DNA of 64,000 nt from Calocera cornea HHB12733. Lineage: Eukaryota; Basidiomycota; Dacrymycetes; Dacrymycetales; Dacrymycetaceae. Shown in pieces: positions 1 through 12,692 of this stretch. Location of the stretch: NCBI GenBank assembly GCA_001632435.1, contig KV423919.1:248001-312000 (forward strand). Direction: 5' to 3'. Made by a program: the position numbers and the translations under genes. Under the pieces are notes generated by a model. That model saw nothing but the letters and a program-made list of their open reading frames with translations, searched no databases and was not told the DNA's origin. Position 1 is the first letter of the stretch. Each line of letters starts with the position of its first letter.

Positions 1-345
1 CATCAAGCACCAGGACAATCTGTGTCGGTTTTCTAATTATGTAACTCATACATGGCGGAGTATATTACTGTGTGACGTTACAGGATGTGCGTGAGCTCGG
101 GATGGAATGAAAAGATCTGTCACTCTTAAACACGAAAACTATCTGTCACGTCTTAAGGAAGAATATTCAGGTATATGACGGTACACGAAGCGCATGACCT
201 CGCGATGGAATGCAAATATATGTCACCTTTAAACACCAGAACTATCTGTGCAGGTCCTGAGTAAAAATATTCAGGTAGACAGTATGACGGTAAGTTACAC
301 GAAGTGCATGAGCTCGGGATGAAATGAAAACAAAATCTGTCACCC
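1..345. repeat. Diverged tandem repeat, period about 103-114 bp
   Basis: Three imperfect copies are visible from the phrase TGAGCTCGGGATGGAATGAA and its variants, which begin near 92, 195 and 309. A second shared block (ACACCAGAACTATCTGTGCAG and variants) recurs near 8, 130 and 233, so the array starts before the window edge. The block is AT-richer than the flanking coding DNA and ends where the 3' flank of the aspartic peptidase gene begins. Function unknown; it could be a minisatellite or a decayed repeat. Confidence 0.75.
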
Positions 346-410
346 TTCCACTCCACTCTTCTGTCGTCTGTCGTCTAGCCTTCTAATTTGCGCCCTGCGA
401 CCAACGCCGA

Positions 411-2380
411 TTAGTTCTGGGTAAAATCTCTCTGGCCGAACCCGATCCGGGGTTTGCCGTCGCGAGCGTCAAAGACGGCATACACGCGCTTCAAGAACAC
501 CTGTGTCCCCTAGTGAGCACCTTCGTCCACCCGCATAAACAAATACAAAGCCAAACAAAGAGAAAACGGGAAAGCGCGGCTCACATCGCCCAGAATATCC
601 TGCTTGTTGCCCCCCCGACTCTGCACCGCCCCAAAACTGTACCCCTTCCGCCCGCACGGCGCAAACATCAGGTCCGTCCCGGGGATGCCGAAGTACCGGT
701 CGCCGGCGGCGAAGTAGATGTCGGGCGGGTGCGAGTCGGAGGGCAGCACGTACCCGCCCTCGCTGTGGTCGAGCGTCGCCCCCCGGATCTGGCTGTAGAT
801 CTGGTGCACGGCCCCGTCGTCTAGCAGGATCCTGTACGGTGCTTCAGCCCCGGATCCGCAACACAGGAGACACCAACAGAAACTCACAAGGTCGTTCCCG
901 TGTCCTGCGGAAAGTGTCAGAAACGGCACCCAGTGCGCAGCCAACACCACTCACGGCAATCGCCGTATTACCCGGCGGTCGAGGATACTCCTTCTTCCCG
1001 ATCATGATCCCCCTGCTCTCGAACTCCCACCACCCGTTGTCCGGAATCACGTACGTCTCCCAGATGTCGCATCCGGGGCGGAGCACGTTACCATCCTTCC
1101 CCGGCCTCAGGTCAGAGGTGGTATCGGAGTGTGGAAGAAGAGGCTTACCACGTGCCCGAAGGTGAAGAACCCGGCGCTGTCGCCCTTGTCCAGCTTGACG
1201 GTGAATAGCGGCTGCGACACGTCAGGTGACTATTTCTGCAAAATGAGCGCCCTTGCAAATCTTACTCTGTCCAAAAGCTTCTGGCTAATCATCTGCTCAA
1301 ACGGCGTCCTCTGCTGTCTCGGCTTGACAGTGTTCAGCCTACCCAACCGTGAACCGTCAGCATCGCCCACATCCAGCAGAAAAACATTCAGAAAGGCGTA
1401 TATTTACTTTGGGAACGCGAGCCCCAGCAGCCCGTCACTCGACGTATCATTCAGAAACGATCCGCTCAGATCCGTCGCCGTCTCTACCGCCTGTCCCTTG
1501 ATCTTCACCCCCTCAACCTCGATATCGTCATAGTAAACGATCCCATCTTGACCCAAAAGCTCCGTTATCAGCGCTAGGAGGGTTGGGGGTTGGGGTTGGG
1601 GGACTTACGCGCTTCGGAACCGTCGGCGTAGGAGATCTTCCACGAGAGGTCTTTCGCTTTCTTGGCCGTGCGCGAGGCGCCCGGGTGGTATATGGTGCGG
1701 TTCTTAGCTTTCTTGTGCGTGTGTGAGGACCAGACCCATCTGAGGGCAACAGATCAGTATTGTCCCCCTAGGAAGGTTGGCGGCGTACAGGTCGGAGCTT
1801 CCAGTGTCGAAGTCCAGGTTGAGCTTCACCCCCGGATTGCCGATTGTTACTGGCACAACGTATTCTGAATCTGTAGAATCTCAGAACATCCCCCAGAAAC
1901 AACGGAAAGGGATCTATAGCCTGCCATTTTGCACGTCCTCTGCTGGTACCTGAGCAGTGTCGCGCATGACCGTTCCGCCGGCCTTACTCCTCTGTTTAGG
2001 CGCGTCATGCATACTCTGATTATTCGCCCGATCGTTCATGATCATCAGAGCACCCCTGGTCGGGTTCGACATCGAAAAAGCATGCATCGCCCTCTTGTCG
2101 GAAGAGTCTGAGTCTGAGTTAGAGGTGGACTGTGATTTCGAGTGCTGATCGTCCCCCTCGTCTGCCAGCGCGTCGCCCACCCGGCGCATGAGCTTGCCGC
2201 CATCGATGAAGAAGGTCGTCATGTCTGAGCGGTTGATGTGCCATCGCATGATCGCCCTTCAGAGCGTGAGCACAAGCAAAGCGAAGCAAGAGCTGAGAAG
2301 TACTTGGCGTAGCTCTTTGCGCCATTCGCCTTGTACCCAGGATTCTGCACGCAGTTCACCTGCACTCCAGGAGGCGCCAT
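411..2380 (-). CDS. Pepsin-like aspartic peptidase (family A1), multi-exon
   Basis: Acid endopeptidase of the pepsin/aspergillopepsin type, normally made as a secreted or vacuolar zymogen. Visible in order on the minus strand: a propeptide-like stretch (GVQVNCVQNPGYKANGAKSY) near 2310-2370, a Ser/Asp-rich linker, the mature start EYVVPVTIG, the first catalytic motif LDFDTGSSDLW (split by a 49-nt intron at 1740-1788), SWKISYADGS of the flap region, the second motif ADTGTTL carried by a 17-nt micro-exon at 888-904, and the C-terminal ILGDVFLKRVYAVFD and IGFGQRDF blocks. The stop is TAA at 411-413. The ATG at 2378-2380 is the first in-frame one, but no signal peptide follows it, so an upstream exon is likely missing. 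The splice near 1870-1930, just before the mature start, is uncertain. A second A1 peptidase lies at 38.2-39.9 kb. Confidence 0.85.
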
Positions 2381-2770
2381 CGCGAGAATGTATCAGGGCG
2401 TCAGGATGCAAAGAAAGTACAGATCACAGCGAGCACCAGAGTCACCCCCAAAGCAAAACCAGAGCACACGAGATCAGCAACGGGTTATCTGGGGTAAGGG
2501 ATCATTGTTGGGCAGTGAGACCCTCCCGAGTCGACGCATAAATAGCCCTGGGGATAGGGCGTGCCTGTGCGCGTTGGTTGCGGAGGGCCAAACGCGGACC
2601 GACGTCATCAGACCCTGAATACCGCCGGGCATACGGCGCCAGCCGAGCTCCGTCAGGAAACACACATTAGGATTCCGCTCTTTACTGTTCCTTTACCACT
2701 TTGCTACAGTTTCTGATTATACTAGTAGGTCTTCCTATTGGGACATAACACTACAACTTCTATCGGTTGC
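2381..2770. other. Intergenic, 5' of peptidase and 3' of ADE6
   Basis: No supported gene. On the minus strand 2381-2460 encodes a hydrophobic stretch (ALGVTLVLAVICTFFA) that could belong to a missed signal-peptide exon of the peptidase, but no clean splice to the ATG at 2380 was found. Confidence 0.4.
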
Positions 2771-5700
2771 TCACGCACACCACTGCCTTGCGCTTCTAAA
2801 CAGTTGGAACCACGGGCCCTGGCCCTTCCAGTCCTCCGTATTGGGAGGGTGCCAGCTATTAGCGTCCCTGGTCGTGACACGCTCCGGATGGGGCATCATC
2901 CCCAAAACCCGGCCGTCCGGCGTAACCAAACCACCGATCCCGTGCGGGCTGCCGTTCGGGTTCATCGGGTATCGCTCTGTCGGCTTGCCATCGTCGTCCA
3001 CGAAGCGGATGGCCACTTGACTCTCGCTCTCCACAATAGTACGGTCCTCCGGCTTGTCAAAGGCCGCGCGACCCTCGCCATGGGCTACTGCTACTGGGAA
3101 CTTCCAGCCCTGCATATCACGGAGGAACACAGACTCCGACGATACTTTGCTTGGGACGACCTCGACCATGCACACCCGGGCTTCGAAGCGCGCGCTCTTG
3201 TTGTGCTTGAACGCCGGCCAAGCTTGTGCGCCGGGGATGATCTCCTTCAGGTGGCTGAACAGCTGACAACCGTTGCAGACACCGAGGGCGAAGGTGTCCG
3301 TCCGCTCGAAGAAGCTCGAGAATTGGGAACGAGCAGTGTCGTTTAGCAAGATGGACTTTGCCCAACCGTTGCCAGCGCCGAGAACGTCCCCGTAGGAGAA
3401 CCCACCGCATGATGCGATGCCCCGGAAGTCGGACAGGTTCACAGTGCCGGACAGGATATCTGACATGTGCACGTCCACGGCAGCAAACCCGGCCGCGGTG
3501 AACGACCAAGCCATCTCCATGTGCCCGTTGACACCCGTTTCACGCAGGATCGCCACCTTGGGTCGAACAGACAGGCTAGCAGGAATAGTGGGGTGCGCCT
3601 GGAAGTCGACCTCGTAATAGAGACCCCTGCGATCCATGGAGATGCCCTCGAACTCTTCCCAGGCGGTCTCCGGGTTGTCGCGCAAAGTCTGCATTTGGAA
3701 AGATGTCTCGGACCACAGCTTCTGCAATTCGGCTCGTGGCATGGAGAAAATTGACTCTGAGCGTTGTGCGATGGTAATCATCTGGTCATACGGATCTGCG
3801 TTGAGGCTTCCGATGACATGGAGTTGATGGACCGGTACACCATTGTTGCGGAAGACGTCTGAGACGGTTGGAAGGTCCCGCTGTGCTACCTGGAGGACGG
3901 CACCGAGTTCCTCGTTGAAGAGTGCGGCAATCGGATCCACATCTTGACCCAAGACATCGACATTGATCGTCACCCCAGTGCGGCCCGCGAACGCCATTTC
4001 AGCCACCGTGGTGATCAGGCCACCGTCGGACCGGTCGTGATACGCAACAACCATTCCCGGATGCTGCTTCTTCAGGATCTGGCAAGCGTTGAAGAAAGCC
4101 TTGAGAACGGCAGAATCCTCAACGTCTGGGGCTTCGGAACCAATTTCACGGAACGCCTGCGCCAAACATGATCCTCCGAGCCGCTGCTTCCCGTTTGCAA
4201 GGTCCACAAAGAGGAGTACGCTCGGTATGCCGAGATCTGTTCGGAGCTGCGGCGTCCACGTTGCTCGGATGTCGTGAACTGGTGCGAAAGCGGTGACAAT
4301 GAGGGATAGCGGTGCGACGACCTCCCTCTCCTCGCCTTCTGGCCCTTTCCACCTCATTGACATTGACATGGAGTCCTTGCCAACAGGAATACCGATGCCA
4401 AGGGCAGGACAAAGCTCCATCCCGACGGCTTGTACAGCTTCATACAAGCCGGCGCCTTCGCCTGGCTTGGAAGATGCACACATCCAGTTGGCGCTGAGCT
4501 TGACTCGGGAGATATCCTCAATGCCGGCCGCAACGATGTTCGTCAACGCTTCTCCAACGGCCATACGCGCCGAAGCACCGGGGCTGAGGAGTGCCAGCGG
4601 TGTCCGCTCCCCCATCGCCATAGACTCGCCGGTGATGACCTCGAATCCATATGACGTGCGCGTGACGGCAACGTCCGCCACCGGTACTTGCCAGGGGCCG
4701 ACCATCTGATCGCGGGTGACAAGACCGGATACGGTCCGGTCACCAATGGTGATCAAGAATGACTTGGAGCCAACGGACGGGAGTCGGAAAACTCTTTGGA
4801 CGGCCTCCGTGGGTATCTGGTTTTTGGACTCGCCTGTCAGACAGAAGGGAAGGTACAGCTGAAGGCTGGAGTCGAAGGGCAACTGGGGCGACTTGTGGCT
4901 CGCGTCCGTCTTCGACATCTTCGGTGGTTTACCGAAGAGTGTAGGCATCGCAAGATGAATAGGGTCACCGCCGAGAAGCCGGTCGGTGAGGATGAGTTCC
5001 TGCTCGGACGTCGCTGTCCCAACGACAGAGTAGGGGCATCGTTCTCGCTTGGCAATCTCCTGGAACAGAGGGAGATCCGGCGGATCCACGGCCAGGACAT
5101 ATCGTTCTTGCGACTCGTTGCACCAGATCTCCATGGGCGACATGCCAGTGTCATCCACAAGCACATCCCGGATCTCGAATTTTGCACCGAGCCCGGCGTC
5201 ATGCACCAGTTCTGGGAGAGCGTTTGACAGACCGCCAGCGCCGACATCGTGTATCGCTCGGATGGGGTTGTGTTCGCCCAGGCCCGTGCACGCGTCGATC
5301 ACTTGCTGACACCGGCGCTGCATCTCCGGGTTTTCGCGCTGCACGGAGGCGAAGTCCAGCTCTATCGAGCTACTTCCGGCAGCCATAGAAGAGGCAGCGC
5401 CGCCACCCAAGCCAATGAGCATGCCTGGGCCGCCCATGACAATGAGCTTCGCGCCCGCTCCGAAGCCGTGCTTCTTCGCATCCCTGGGTCGTACGTTTCC
5501 CAGCCCACCAGCGATCATGATCGGCTTGTGGTACCCTCTGACCTCCCTGCGCATGCGCTGCTCCGGACCCGCAGAGCCGGAGGGCACGCTCTCGCAGAAC
5601 GTGCGGAAGTAGCCACCGAGCGCGGGCCGGCCAAACTCGTTGTTGAACGCGCTCGCGCCGAGGGGAGCTTCTATCATGATATCGAGGGCGGAGGCGATAT

Positions 5701-6865
5701 GTGCGGGTCGGCCGAAGGATTCTTCCCAGGGTTGGACAAAGTCGGGGATCATCAGGTTTGAGGTGGTGAAGCCCGCAAGGCCGGCTTTGGGCTTCGATCC
5801 CGTTCCTACGGCACCCTCGTCACGAATCTCTCCGCCGGAGCCTGTCGCGGCACCGGGATAGGGAGACACGGCGGTTGGGTGGTTGTGTGTCTCCACCTTG
5901 ACCAGCATGGGCATGTCCTCCATGGTGAAGTCGTATATGTTCGAGATTTCGGCCGAAGCCGCGAAGCGCGGTGCCTTATAGCCCTCGATGACAGCAGCGT
6001 TGTCCGAGTAGGCCGAAATAGTATACGCCGGGCTGACACGCTCTGTGTTCCGGATCATCTGGAAGAGCGACCTGTCGCGCTTCTCGCCGTCGATGGTCCA
6101 GTCGGCATTAAAGATCTTGTGCCTGCAGTGCTCGGAGTTGACCTGGGCGAACATGAACAGCTCGACGTCGGTTGGATTGCGGCCGATGGGACGGTCGCCT
6201 GAGACGAACGCCTTGACGAGATAGTCGATCTCGTCTGCCGCGAGGGCAAGACCGAGCGTCTTGTTGGCTTCCTCTAACCGCGCGCGCGCTGCCTCGTACG
6301 AGACGTGGTCGGCTGCCTTCAGGTCGATTGTCCGTAGAGGCCCTGGCGCACTCGTTGCGAAACAGTCCTGCTCGGTCGGAAGGCGCGTGTACAGTGTCTG
6401 CGTCATGCGGTCATGCAGAAAGTGCACAATAGTCTCCAGTTCTTTGGGTGTCAAATTGGTGCCGTCCGTAGTGGTGAACACGAACGCCGTTCCGCGCTCG
6501 ACGCGCTGGACGTAGTCCACAAGCTGACACATACGCGCAATGTCGGTAGCCTTGCTCGACCATGGCGAGATGGTGCCCGGCCGGGGCATAGCGAAGACGA
6601 CACCCTCCTCCGTCGCCGCTGCGAGGCTCTTCTCCGTCCCAGGTAGTGTGACATCGTCTCCATACGTCAACAACTCCTGCAGCACCTTGTGCTGCACGGA
6701 AGACGCGTCGTCCAATGCCTTCTCCGCCTCCGCCGATACAGCCTTGACGGCGTGTACATAGACGGCATCGACAGCCTCGATCCGCGCGCAGATCTTTCGG
6801 ATGTTGCGCAACAGCTGGGCGCGCTTCGCCTCATGGTAGACAGACAGGCCGTAAAGCAGCAGCAT
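2771..6865 (-). CDS. ADE6: Phosphoribosylformylglycinamidine synthase (FGAM synthase)
   Basis: Catalyses the glutamine- and ATP-dependent amidation of FGAR to FGAM, the fourth step of de novo purine synthesis, in the cytosol. One uninterrupted frame of about 1364 codons, the usual length of the large eukaryotic single-chain enzyme. Order: N-terminal PurS-like part, linker, the first synthetase half with [20 protein letters not shown] and the glycine-rich [14 protein letters not shown], the second half with [10 protein letters not shown], and a C-terminal class I glutaminase domain with the nucleophile in [11 protein letters not shown] and the closing [10 protein letters not shown]. The start chosen is the ATG at 6863-6865 (MLLLYGLSV); the frame continues ten codons upstream without another ATG. 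Intronless, unlike most neighbours. It is head-to-head with USE1, about 230 bp apart. Confidence 0.97.
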   Translation of the reverse strand: MLLLYGLSVYHEAKRAQLLRNIRKICARIEAVDAVYVHAVKAVSAEAEKALDDASSVQHKVLQELLTYGDDVTLPGTEKSLAAATEEGVVFAMPRPGTISPWSSKATDIARMCQLVDYVQRVERGTAFVFTTTDGTNLTPKELETIVHFLHDRMTQTLYTRLPTEQDCFATSAPGPLRTIDLKAADHVSYEAARARLEEANKTLGLALAADEIDYLVKAFVSGDRPIGRNPTDVELFMFAQVNSEHCRHKIFNADWTIDGEKRDRSLFQMIRNTERVSPAYTISAYSDNAAVIEGYKAPRFAASAEISNIYDFTMEDMPMLVKVETHNHPTAVSPYPGAATGSGGEIRDEGAVGTGSKPKAGLAGFTTSNLMIPDFVQPWEESFGRPAHIASALDIMIEAPLGASAFNNEFGRPALGGYFRTFCESVPSGSAGPEQRMRREVRGYHKPIMIAGGLGNVRPRDAKKHGFGAGAKLIVMGGPGMLIGLGGGAASSMAAGSSSIELDFASVQRENPEMQRRCQQVIDACTGLGEHNPIRAIHDVGAGGLSNALPELVHDAGLGAKFEIRDVLVDDTGMSPMEIWCNESQERYVLAVDPPDLPLFQEIAKRERCPYSVVGTATSEQELILTDRLLGGDPIHLAMPTLFGKPPKMSKTDASHKSPQLPFDSSLQLYLPFCLTGESKNQIPTEAVQRVFRLPSVGSKSFLITIGDRTVSGLVTRDQMVGPWQVPVADVAVTRTSYGFEVITGESMAMGERTPLALLSPGASARMAVGEALTNIVAAGIEDISRVKLSANWMCASSKPGEGAGLYEAVQAVGMELCPALGIGIPVGKDSMSMSMRWKGPEGEEREVVAPLSLIVTAFAPVHDIRATWTPQLRTDLGIPSVLLFVDLANGKQRLGGSCLAQAFREIGSEAPDVEDSAVLKAFFNACQILKKQHPGMVVAYHDRSDGGLITTVAEMAFAGRTGVTINVDVLGQDVDPIAALFNEELGAVLQVAQRDLPTVSDVFRNNGVPVHQLHVIGSLNADPYDQMITIAQRSESIFSMPRAELQKLWSETSFQMQTLRDNPETAWEEFEGISMDRRGLYYEVDFQAHPTIPASLSVRPKVAILRETGVNGHMEMAWSFTAAGFAAVDVHMSDILSGTVNLSDFRGIASCGGFSYGDVLGAGNGWAKSILLNDTARSQFSSFFERTDTFALGVCNGCQLFSHLKEIIPGAQAWPAFKHNKSARFEARVCMVEVVPSKVSSESVFLRDMQGWKFPVAVAHGEGRAAFDKPEDRTIVESESQVAIRFVDDDGKPTERYPMNPNGSPHGIGGLVTPDGRVLGMMPHPERVTTRDANSWHPPNTEDWKGQGPWFQLFRSARQWCA

Positions 6866-7095
6866 TTTCTGGTTCGTTCGTTTCAACTTAGCCAACCTCT
6901 ATCCCCGTGATATGGGTTATATGCTCACCGGCGCTTCACCGGAGAGGGCTACCAAAGGCGGGGTTGACTCGAACGGCACCCCGAACCCCTGGTCGAGAAA
7001 TTTAAGTTCATGACGAGGGTGGTGGCGATGCTGATGACAGGGACGTGGACCCTACACCCGGTCCATGTCATTCTCAGCTCTTGCACCTCATCGAC

Positions 7096-8041
7096 ATGCA
7101 GCAGCACGACCGTGTCAACCTTTTCCGGCTGGTTAGACGGCTAGAGTCGCCGGCGAACCAGCCTTCGACCTCCGAGGCAGACCCCTACATCGCTTGGTTG
7201 CAGGCGAGAAGTCAGCAGCAGGTAGGCACAGCAAGTCCTCACGCGCGCGTCCTATCTGACCATCTGAGCAGAAAGTTGCTCATGCAAGATCATTATGGAA
7301 GAACCTCGCAGAGTACGTATCCGCACAGGTCTTCCGTGCGATAACTGATTGCAACTCCAGAGATGGTGAATCCTCAGAGCTGGGTGATCTGGACGGCCGG
7401 ATAGACAAGCTTGAGCAGCTTGCCGCCAAGATCTGCGATGTATGCCCTGTCCTCCGGTCTAAGTGTGCCACATGCTGAGTGTATGCTAGGAGCATCCTCC
7501 CCCTCCGGCCCCAAAGACGACATTCTTGGAGCATCTGCCCATATCCAAGCCCGTGATCCCACCGCCCGCACCATCGCCGCCCGAGATCCCCTCCTCTCCC
7601 GAGTCCGAGCCCATCAACACCGAGCACGTGGAAGTCCCCATTATCCCTGCAGCGATCGAGTCCTCTCTCCTACCCGCCGAGCCGCTCCTCCCTGAGTTCT
7701 CCTTTATCCGACAACAACCCTCCCAAGCCGTCTCCCAACAGCCAGAAGCCGAGTTCCAGCTGAACGCGGTGCAGCAGGAGCTGACCGAGCAGCTCTTCAA
7801 CATGGGCCACCAGCTGAAGCTGAACTCTATCCACTTTGGGGAACGGCTGGCGGCGGACGCGAATGTCGTCAAGGATGCGGAGGAGAAGCTGGTGGGGAAT
7901 CTGGATAAGATGAAGGCGGAGAGGTTTAGGTTGAGGGACTACTCGAGGACGGCGAGGGGGACCACGTGCCTCGTCATTTCGTGCATTTTGGTCGTGATCA
8001 TCGCTTGGGTGATGATGTTTGTAGTCATCAGGATCACCTGA
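7096..8041 (+). CDS. USE1: USE1-like SNARE of the endoplasmic reticulum
   Basis: Tail-anchored SNARE acting in Golgi-to-ER retrograde fusion. My splice reading starts at the ATG 7096 (MQQHDRVNLFRLVRRLES), with introns after LQARSQQ, after KVAHARSLWKNLAE and after LEQLAAKICD. A proline-rich linker follows, then the diagnostic C-terminal region: VQQELTEQLFNMGHQLKLN, HFGERLAADANVVKDAEEKL, MKAERFRLRDYSR, the RGTTCL block and a terminal membrane helix (about 20 hydrophobic residues ending VVIRIT). The order helix, RGTTC, membrane anchor with no lumenal tail is characteristic of USE1. The ATG lies about 230 bp from the ADE6 start on the opposite strand. The N-terminal exon borders are less certain than the C-terminal half. 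Confidence 0.88.
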
Positions 8042-8212
8042 TAGTCCTGCTGGTGTCGTCAGATTCATACCTTTCATTCAATATCTTCCTACGACCCGCT
8101 GCTTCCTGCCAAATCTTGGGCACGGAGGTCGAGCTCATGATATCCATTTGCCAGCTCGGTGCAGAATTACAAGGCAGATCTAGTATACGGAGGATGGCTA
8201 CTCTAGCACCCC

Positions 8213-10247
8213 CTAAATCTGGCCAGAGTGAGGCGCCTGTACATCAGGCTTCATCGCTGGGAACAGCAAGACCTCCTTGATGTTCGGCGAGTCGGTGAGG
8301 AACATGACCAGCCGGTCGATACCCAGGCCCCACCCGCCAGTGGGGGGCAAGCCGTGCTCGAGCGCATCGACAAACGTCTCGTCGATCCCCTGTGCCTCGT
8401 CGTCGCCTGCCGCCTTCTGCGCCGCCTGCTGCTCGAACCGGATGCGCTGCTCGAAGGGATCGTTAAGCTCCGTGTAGGCGTTGCAGAACTCCTTGGTGCA
8501 CATGAAGCCTTCGAAGCGTTCGCAGAGACCCGGGCGGGAACGGTGGTACTTGGCGAGAGGGGACATGATTTCGGGGTGGCCAACTGTACTCATATTAGAT
8601 CACGTCGGAGAGGATTAAGGAACGATGACTTACCGATGAAGCTCGGGCTGACGCACTGCGACTCGATAAACTCGCCGACGAGCTTGTCAAGCAAGCGGGC
8701 GGTAGTTCTCGGCGCACCGCACTCCACATTATGCTTCTCGCACTGCTCACTGAGCATCAGTCTCGTCTCCTCCGTGGTCCACTCGTCCCCCACAGGCATT
8801 TTGATGCCCAAGCACTGCTCGAGCGTCTCGACCATGTCGAAGCGCTTCCACGGCCGCTGGAACTCGAGCGTGTACTCCTTCTTCCCCTCGCCCGGGCCCT
8901 CGGGGTGGTACGTCAGCTGCGTCTTGCCGCCGGTGAGGTACCGGACCATGCCCTCAATAAGCGCCTCCGTTAAATCCATCACGTCGTACAGGTCAGCGTA
9001 CGCCATGTAGAACTCGCAGATGGAGAACTCGGGGTTGTGCGTCAGGTCGATGCCCTCGTTACGGAACACGCGGCCGATCTCGTACACGCGGTCTAGGCCG
9101 CCAACGATAAGCTCCTTCAGGTACAGCTCGGGCGCGATACGCATGAACAGGTCCAGCTTCAGGTCGTTGTGGTGCGTGACGAAGGGCTTGGCCGTGGCGC
9201 CACCAGCGATCATGGACATCATCGGAGTCTCCACCTTGGGCACTTATTAGTGTTGTTTTGCGATGTGAATACCAGGATGTACACACCTCCAAGAACCCCT
9301 GGGCATCGAAGAATCTCCTGATGTAGTTGACGACCTTGCTCCGCGTAATGAAGATATTCCGCGTGTGCTCATTCAGAATGAGATCCAGATACCGCTTCCT
9401 GTATCTTGTCTCTTGGTCCTTCAATCCGCTGTACTTGGGGAGCTGGTGCAGATTGGGCGACAGCAGCTGGATATGCGTGGGCGAGATGGAGAGCTCGCCA
9501 GCCTTGGACCTAGCAGGCGAGCCGACGACACCGACGATGTCTCCACGCCGGAAGGTGTCGTGCGTGTCCGTGAATGGCGTCGTAGGCGCCTCCGCACCCG
9601 GAGGAGCATTCGGATGCGGTTGGGGCTTGTGGTAGTTCGCCTGGGCAAGAATCTGGACTTTGGCACCATCCGCGTGCAAGTCATAGAAGCGGAGGTTCTG
9701 GCCAGAAGAACGAATATTGTGCACGCGCCCACCGAGCGAGACCACAACACTGTCGTCCCGCGCGCCGTTGGCGATACGCCCAGGAGCGCCAAACTCGGCT
9801 ACAAAGTCGGGGACGGACATTGTGACGTTGAACTTGTGCGGATAGGGGTGAGTCAGGGGGTGCTCCTTGAGCTTGTTGATTTGGCGAGAGCGCAGCTCAA
9901 AGTATTGCTGTATCGGGGATCAGTATTTCAGACTATCCGTGGCAGTAGATCGTGCGCACGCTGGGATCAAGCTCATCTTCATCAATGCCTGGGGCCTTGG
10001 CAGCCTTGGGCTTGCTAGTTGCACTTGCAGCAGCAGCAGCTTGCGCAGCGGCCTTCTCAGCCTTCTTGGCCTCCTTTTCTCGTTGTTGCAAACGACGCTT
10101 GAGCTCGCTGTCTATCTGTTAGAATATGCTCCAATGCGTTGCCGCTCGTGCACACCTCTTGGAGATCTTTTCGCCCGTCAAGGGGTCGACGCTGGAAGGC
10201 GCCGCTGGCTCCGTCGCCGGGGGCTGACCACTGGGCACGGTCGACAT
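8213..10247 (-). CDS. KRS1: Lysyl-tRNA synthetase, cytosolic type
   Basis: Class IIb aminoacyl-tRNA synthetase charging tRNA-Lys. Exon 1 begins at the ATG 10245-10247 ([16 protein letters not shown]) and ends at [10 protein letters not shown]. The next exon holds the charged, alanine/lysine-rich extension ([19 protein letters not shown]) typical of eukaryotic KRS, which binds tRNA. Then come the OB-fold anticodon-binding domain ([18 protein letters not shown]), motif 1 ([18 protein letters not shown]), motif 2 ([20 protein letters not shown]) and motif 3 ([20 protein letters not shown]). Stop TAG at 8213-8215. At least four introns interrupt it. The gene is divergent from the RBR ligase with 259 bp between the starts, a likely shared promoter. 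Confidence 0.96.
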
Positions 10248-10506
10248 TGTTCTGAGATAGATGCAAGTACGAGTCGTGGGCAGACGGTAGATATATGCTC
10301 GTGGTCGAGTCAGGTGTGAGAGGATGAACCGCATACGCCTCCTGCGTTTGGAGGCTGCTCGCGACGCGAAAAATCCGGTGCGTGCATCAGTGGCCCTTCG
10401 GGACGGGACCCCTGTTGCTGGCGGTGCTTCCGGGGTCCTGGCTCCCAGCGGGCCTGCAGGTGATAGCGCGCTCGCCCTTGGCTGAGTCGCCCCCGTCAGC
10501 GTGTCA

Positions 10507-12692
10507 ATGGGCAAGCGCGCTCGCACCCTCTCCACGACCAGCGACAACGACGACGACAAACATCCTAGAAAGCGAGCTGCCCACTCCCCTGCCAATCTAC
10601 CCACCCCATCGTCTACCAGGCAGATGTCCGACGACGCAATGAGCGACTACTACTCCGATGAGGAGATGGGTAAGCACCCTCCACTCCCCTATCGCACGAC
10701 CTGCCAGTGCGGTGCTCACACGCCGTTCTCGACAGGGTACAACTACTCGGACGGTGACCAAGAGGCCGACGATGTAGAGAACGAGGAAGAGGAGGACTAC
10801 ACACAGTTCACCCCGGCCCTCCCGGGGAAGAAGGCGCTCCCATGGGACGTTGAGTATGACAGCCTCGAGCCAGACAAGCTGCGCGAAATCGTGAACAAGG
10901 ATGTCGAGCATGTTGCTGGCATTTTTGGTGTTGAGGTATTACTCATTTCATGTATCTGTCTGATCACTGGCATTAACAAGCTAGACACAGCCCGAGATCG
11001 CTCGAGCACTGCTCAGGCACTACAAGTGGAACAAAGAGCGGCTTATCGAGCAGTACATGGACTCGCCAGAGCGGGTCCTCGCGGCTGCCGGTCTCCCCCT
11101 TCAAACTGGTTCCTTGTCCCCCTCTACCTCCCGCACACCAGCAAAGGCGAGGCTCGCTCCCAAATCCAAGACGTTCTCATGCCCGATCTGCGCATCCACC
11201 CAGCCGACCGAGATGGCGATGGCCCTCCCATGCGGGCACACCTTCTGCAGCGAGTGCTGGGAGATGTACATGGTATCGAAGATCAAGGACGAGGGCGAGT
11301 GCGATATCCGATGTATGGAGGAGGGCTGTGCGATGCGCATCCCAACCGCTTGGATCAAGAAGCTACTTGATGGTCCTGCCTATGACAGGTATGGAATCGG
11401 CGATTCATAGCGATTTCAAGATCTAATGCTCTTCTGTAGGTACCAAGAGCTGCTTCTAGCTGCCTACGTAGCCGACAACAAGAACCTCCGGTTCTGCCCC
11501 TTCCCCGCGTGCGACCTCGCCGTGATGACTCCCAACTTCTCCCCGACTCCCTCCGCGCTCTCCACGACCGTGCCGACCGTGCACTGCGGGCACGGGCACA
11601 CCTTCTGCTTCGGCTGCGGCGAGCAGCAGGACCACCGCCCACTTATCTGCGCCGTCGTCAAGATGTGGCTGCGGAAGTGCGCGGACGACAGCGAGACTGC
11701 CAACTGGATCAAGAGCAATACCAAGGAGTGCCCGAAGTGTGTCAGCACAATCGAGAAGAATGGGGGTTGCAAGTGAGCCAAACGCCTCATGGTTACCACG
11801 ATGAGTCTGACACGTGTACATAGCCACATGACCTGCAAGAAGTGCAAGCATGAGTGAGTATGGTCCAGACTCAGATGGGAACGTGATGCTGATGAGCCGT
11901 TCCTAGATTCTGCTGGGTGTGCATGGGCCCATGGACCGAGCATGGCACTGCGTGGTACAATTGCAACCGATTTGATGAGAAGGCGGGCGTGGATGCGCGC
12001 GACGCGCAGTCCAAGAGTCGTGCGAGTCTTGAGCGATACCTCCATGTGCGCCCTATTCAATTATGATACAGTCTATGCGGTTACTGATGTCATATTCTAG
12101 TACTATAATCGTTATGCAAACCACGAGCAGTCGGCACGCCTGGATCGTGAGCTCTATGCCAAGACGGAGAAGAAGATGGAGGAGATGCAGATCGCCAGCG
12201 AGCTGACCTGGATCGAGGTCCAATTCGCGAAGCGCGCTGTGGACGAGCTCGTGCGATGCCGCACCACGCTCAAATGGACCTACGCGATGGCCTTCTACCT
12301 CGAGAAGAACAATGAGACCATAATGTTCGAGGATAACCAGAGGTGCGCTATTGTTCTCGCTTCTGGAAGCGTCGTCGCTTACGGCATTTCAGGGATTTGG
12401 AGCGAGCAGTCGAGGAGCTGTCCGAGCTGCTTGAAAGTCCCATCGAGCCGGCGACGATTTCTGAGCTGCGGTCGAAGATGACCAATCTCACCGTCTATGG
12501 TGTGTTTCTTCCGTGTCCCTTGCTAGGAGGTGTTGACCGGCTTTGCAGTCCAGAAGCGGAACGAGATCATGCTCAACGACACGGCCGAGAAGTATCAGGG
12601 CGGTGCTTGGATATGGAATATTTCGGTACGTCCAACCTTCTCACCCAATCATGCCAGCTACTCACGCTCGCCAACAGATTCCGGAGTTCTAG
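10507..12692 (+). CDS. Ariadne-type RBR E3 ubiquitin ligase
   Basis: RING-between-RING ligase that passes ubiquitin through a catalytic cysteine in RING2. Starts [17 protein letters not shown]; an acidic N-terminal region ([20 protein letters not shown]) is followed by a UBA-like segment ([19 protein letters not shown]), RING1 ([20 protein letters not shown]), the IBR ([16 protein letters not shown] and [14 protein letters not shown]), RING2 with the catalytic cysteine in [20 protein letters not shown], then FCWVCMGPW and the Ariadne domain ([36 protein letters not shown]). The last exon is short (IPEF, stop TAG at 12690-12692). About nine exons; one intron falls inside the catalytic GGC-N. 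The Ariadne domain autoinhibits these enzymes until a neddylated cullin binds. Confidence 0.95.

Noticed and set aside
6866..6895. Extended N terminus of ADE6 from a non-ATG codon
   Set aside because: The frame is open but begins at TTG; the ATG at 6865 gives a normal family start.
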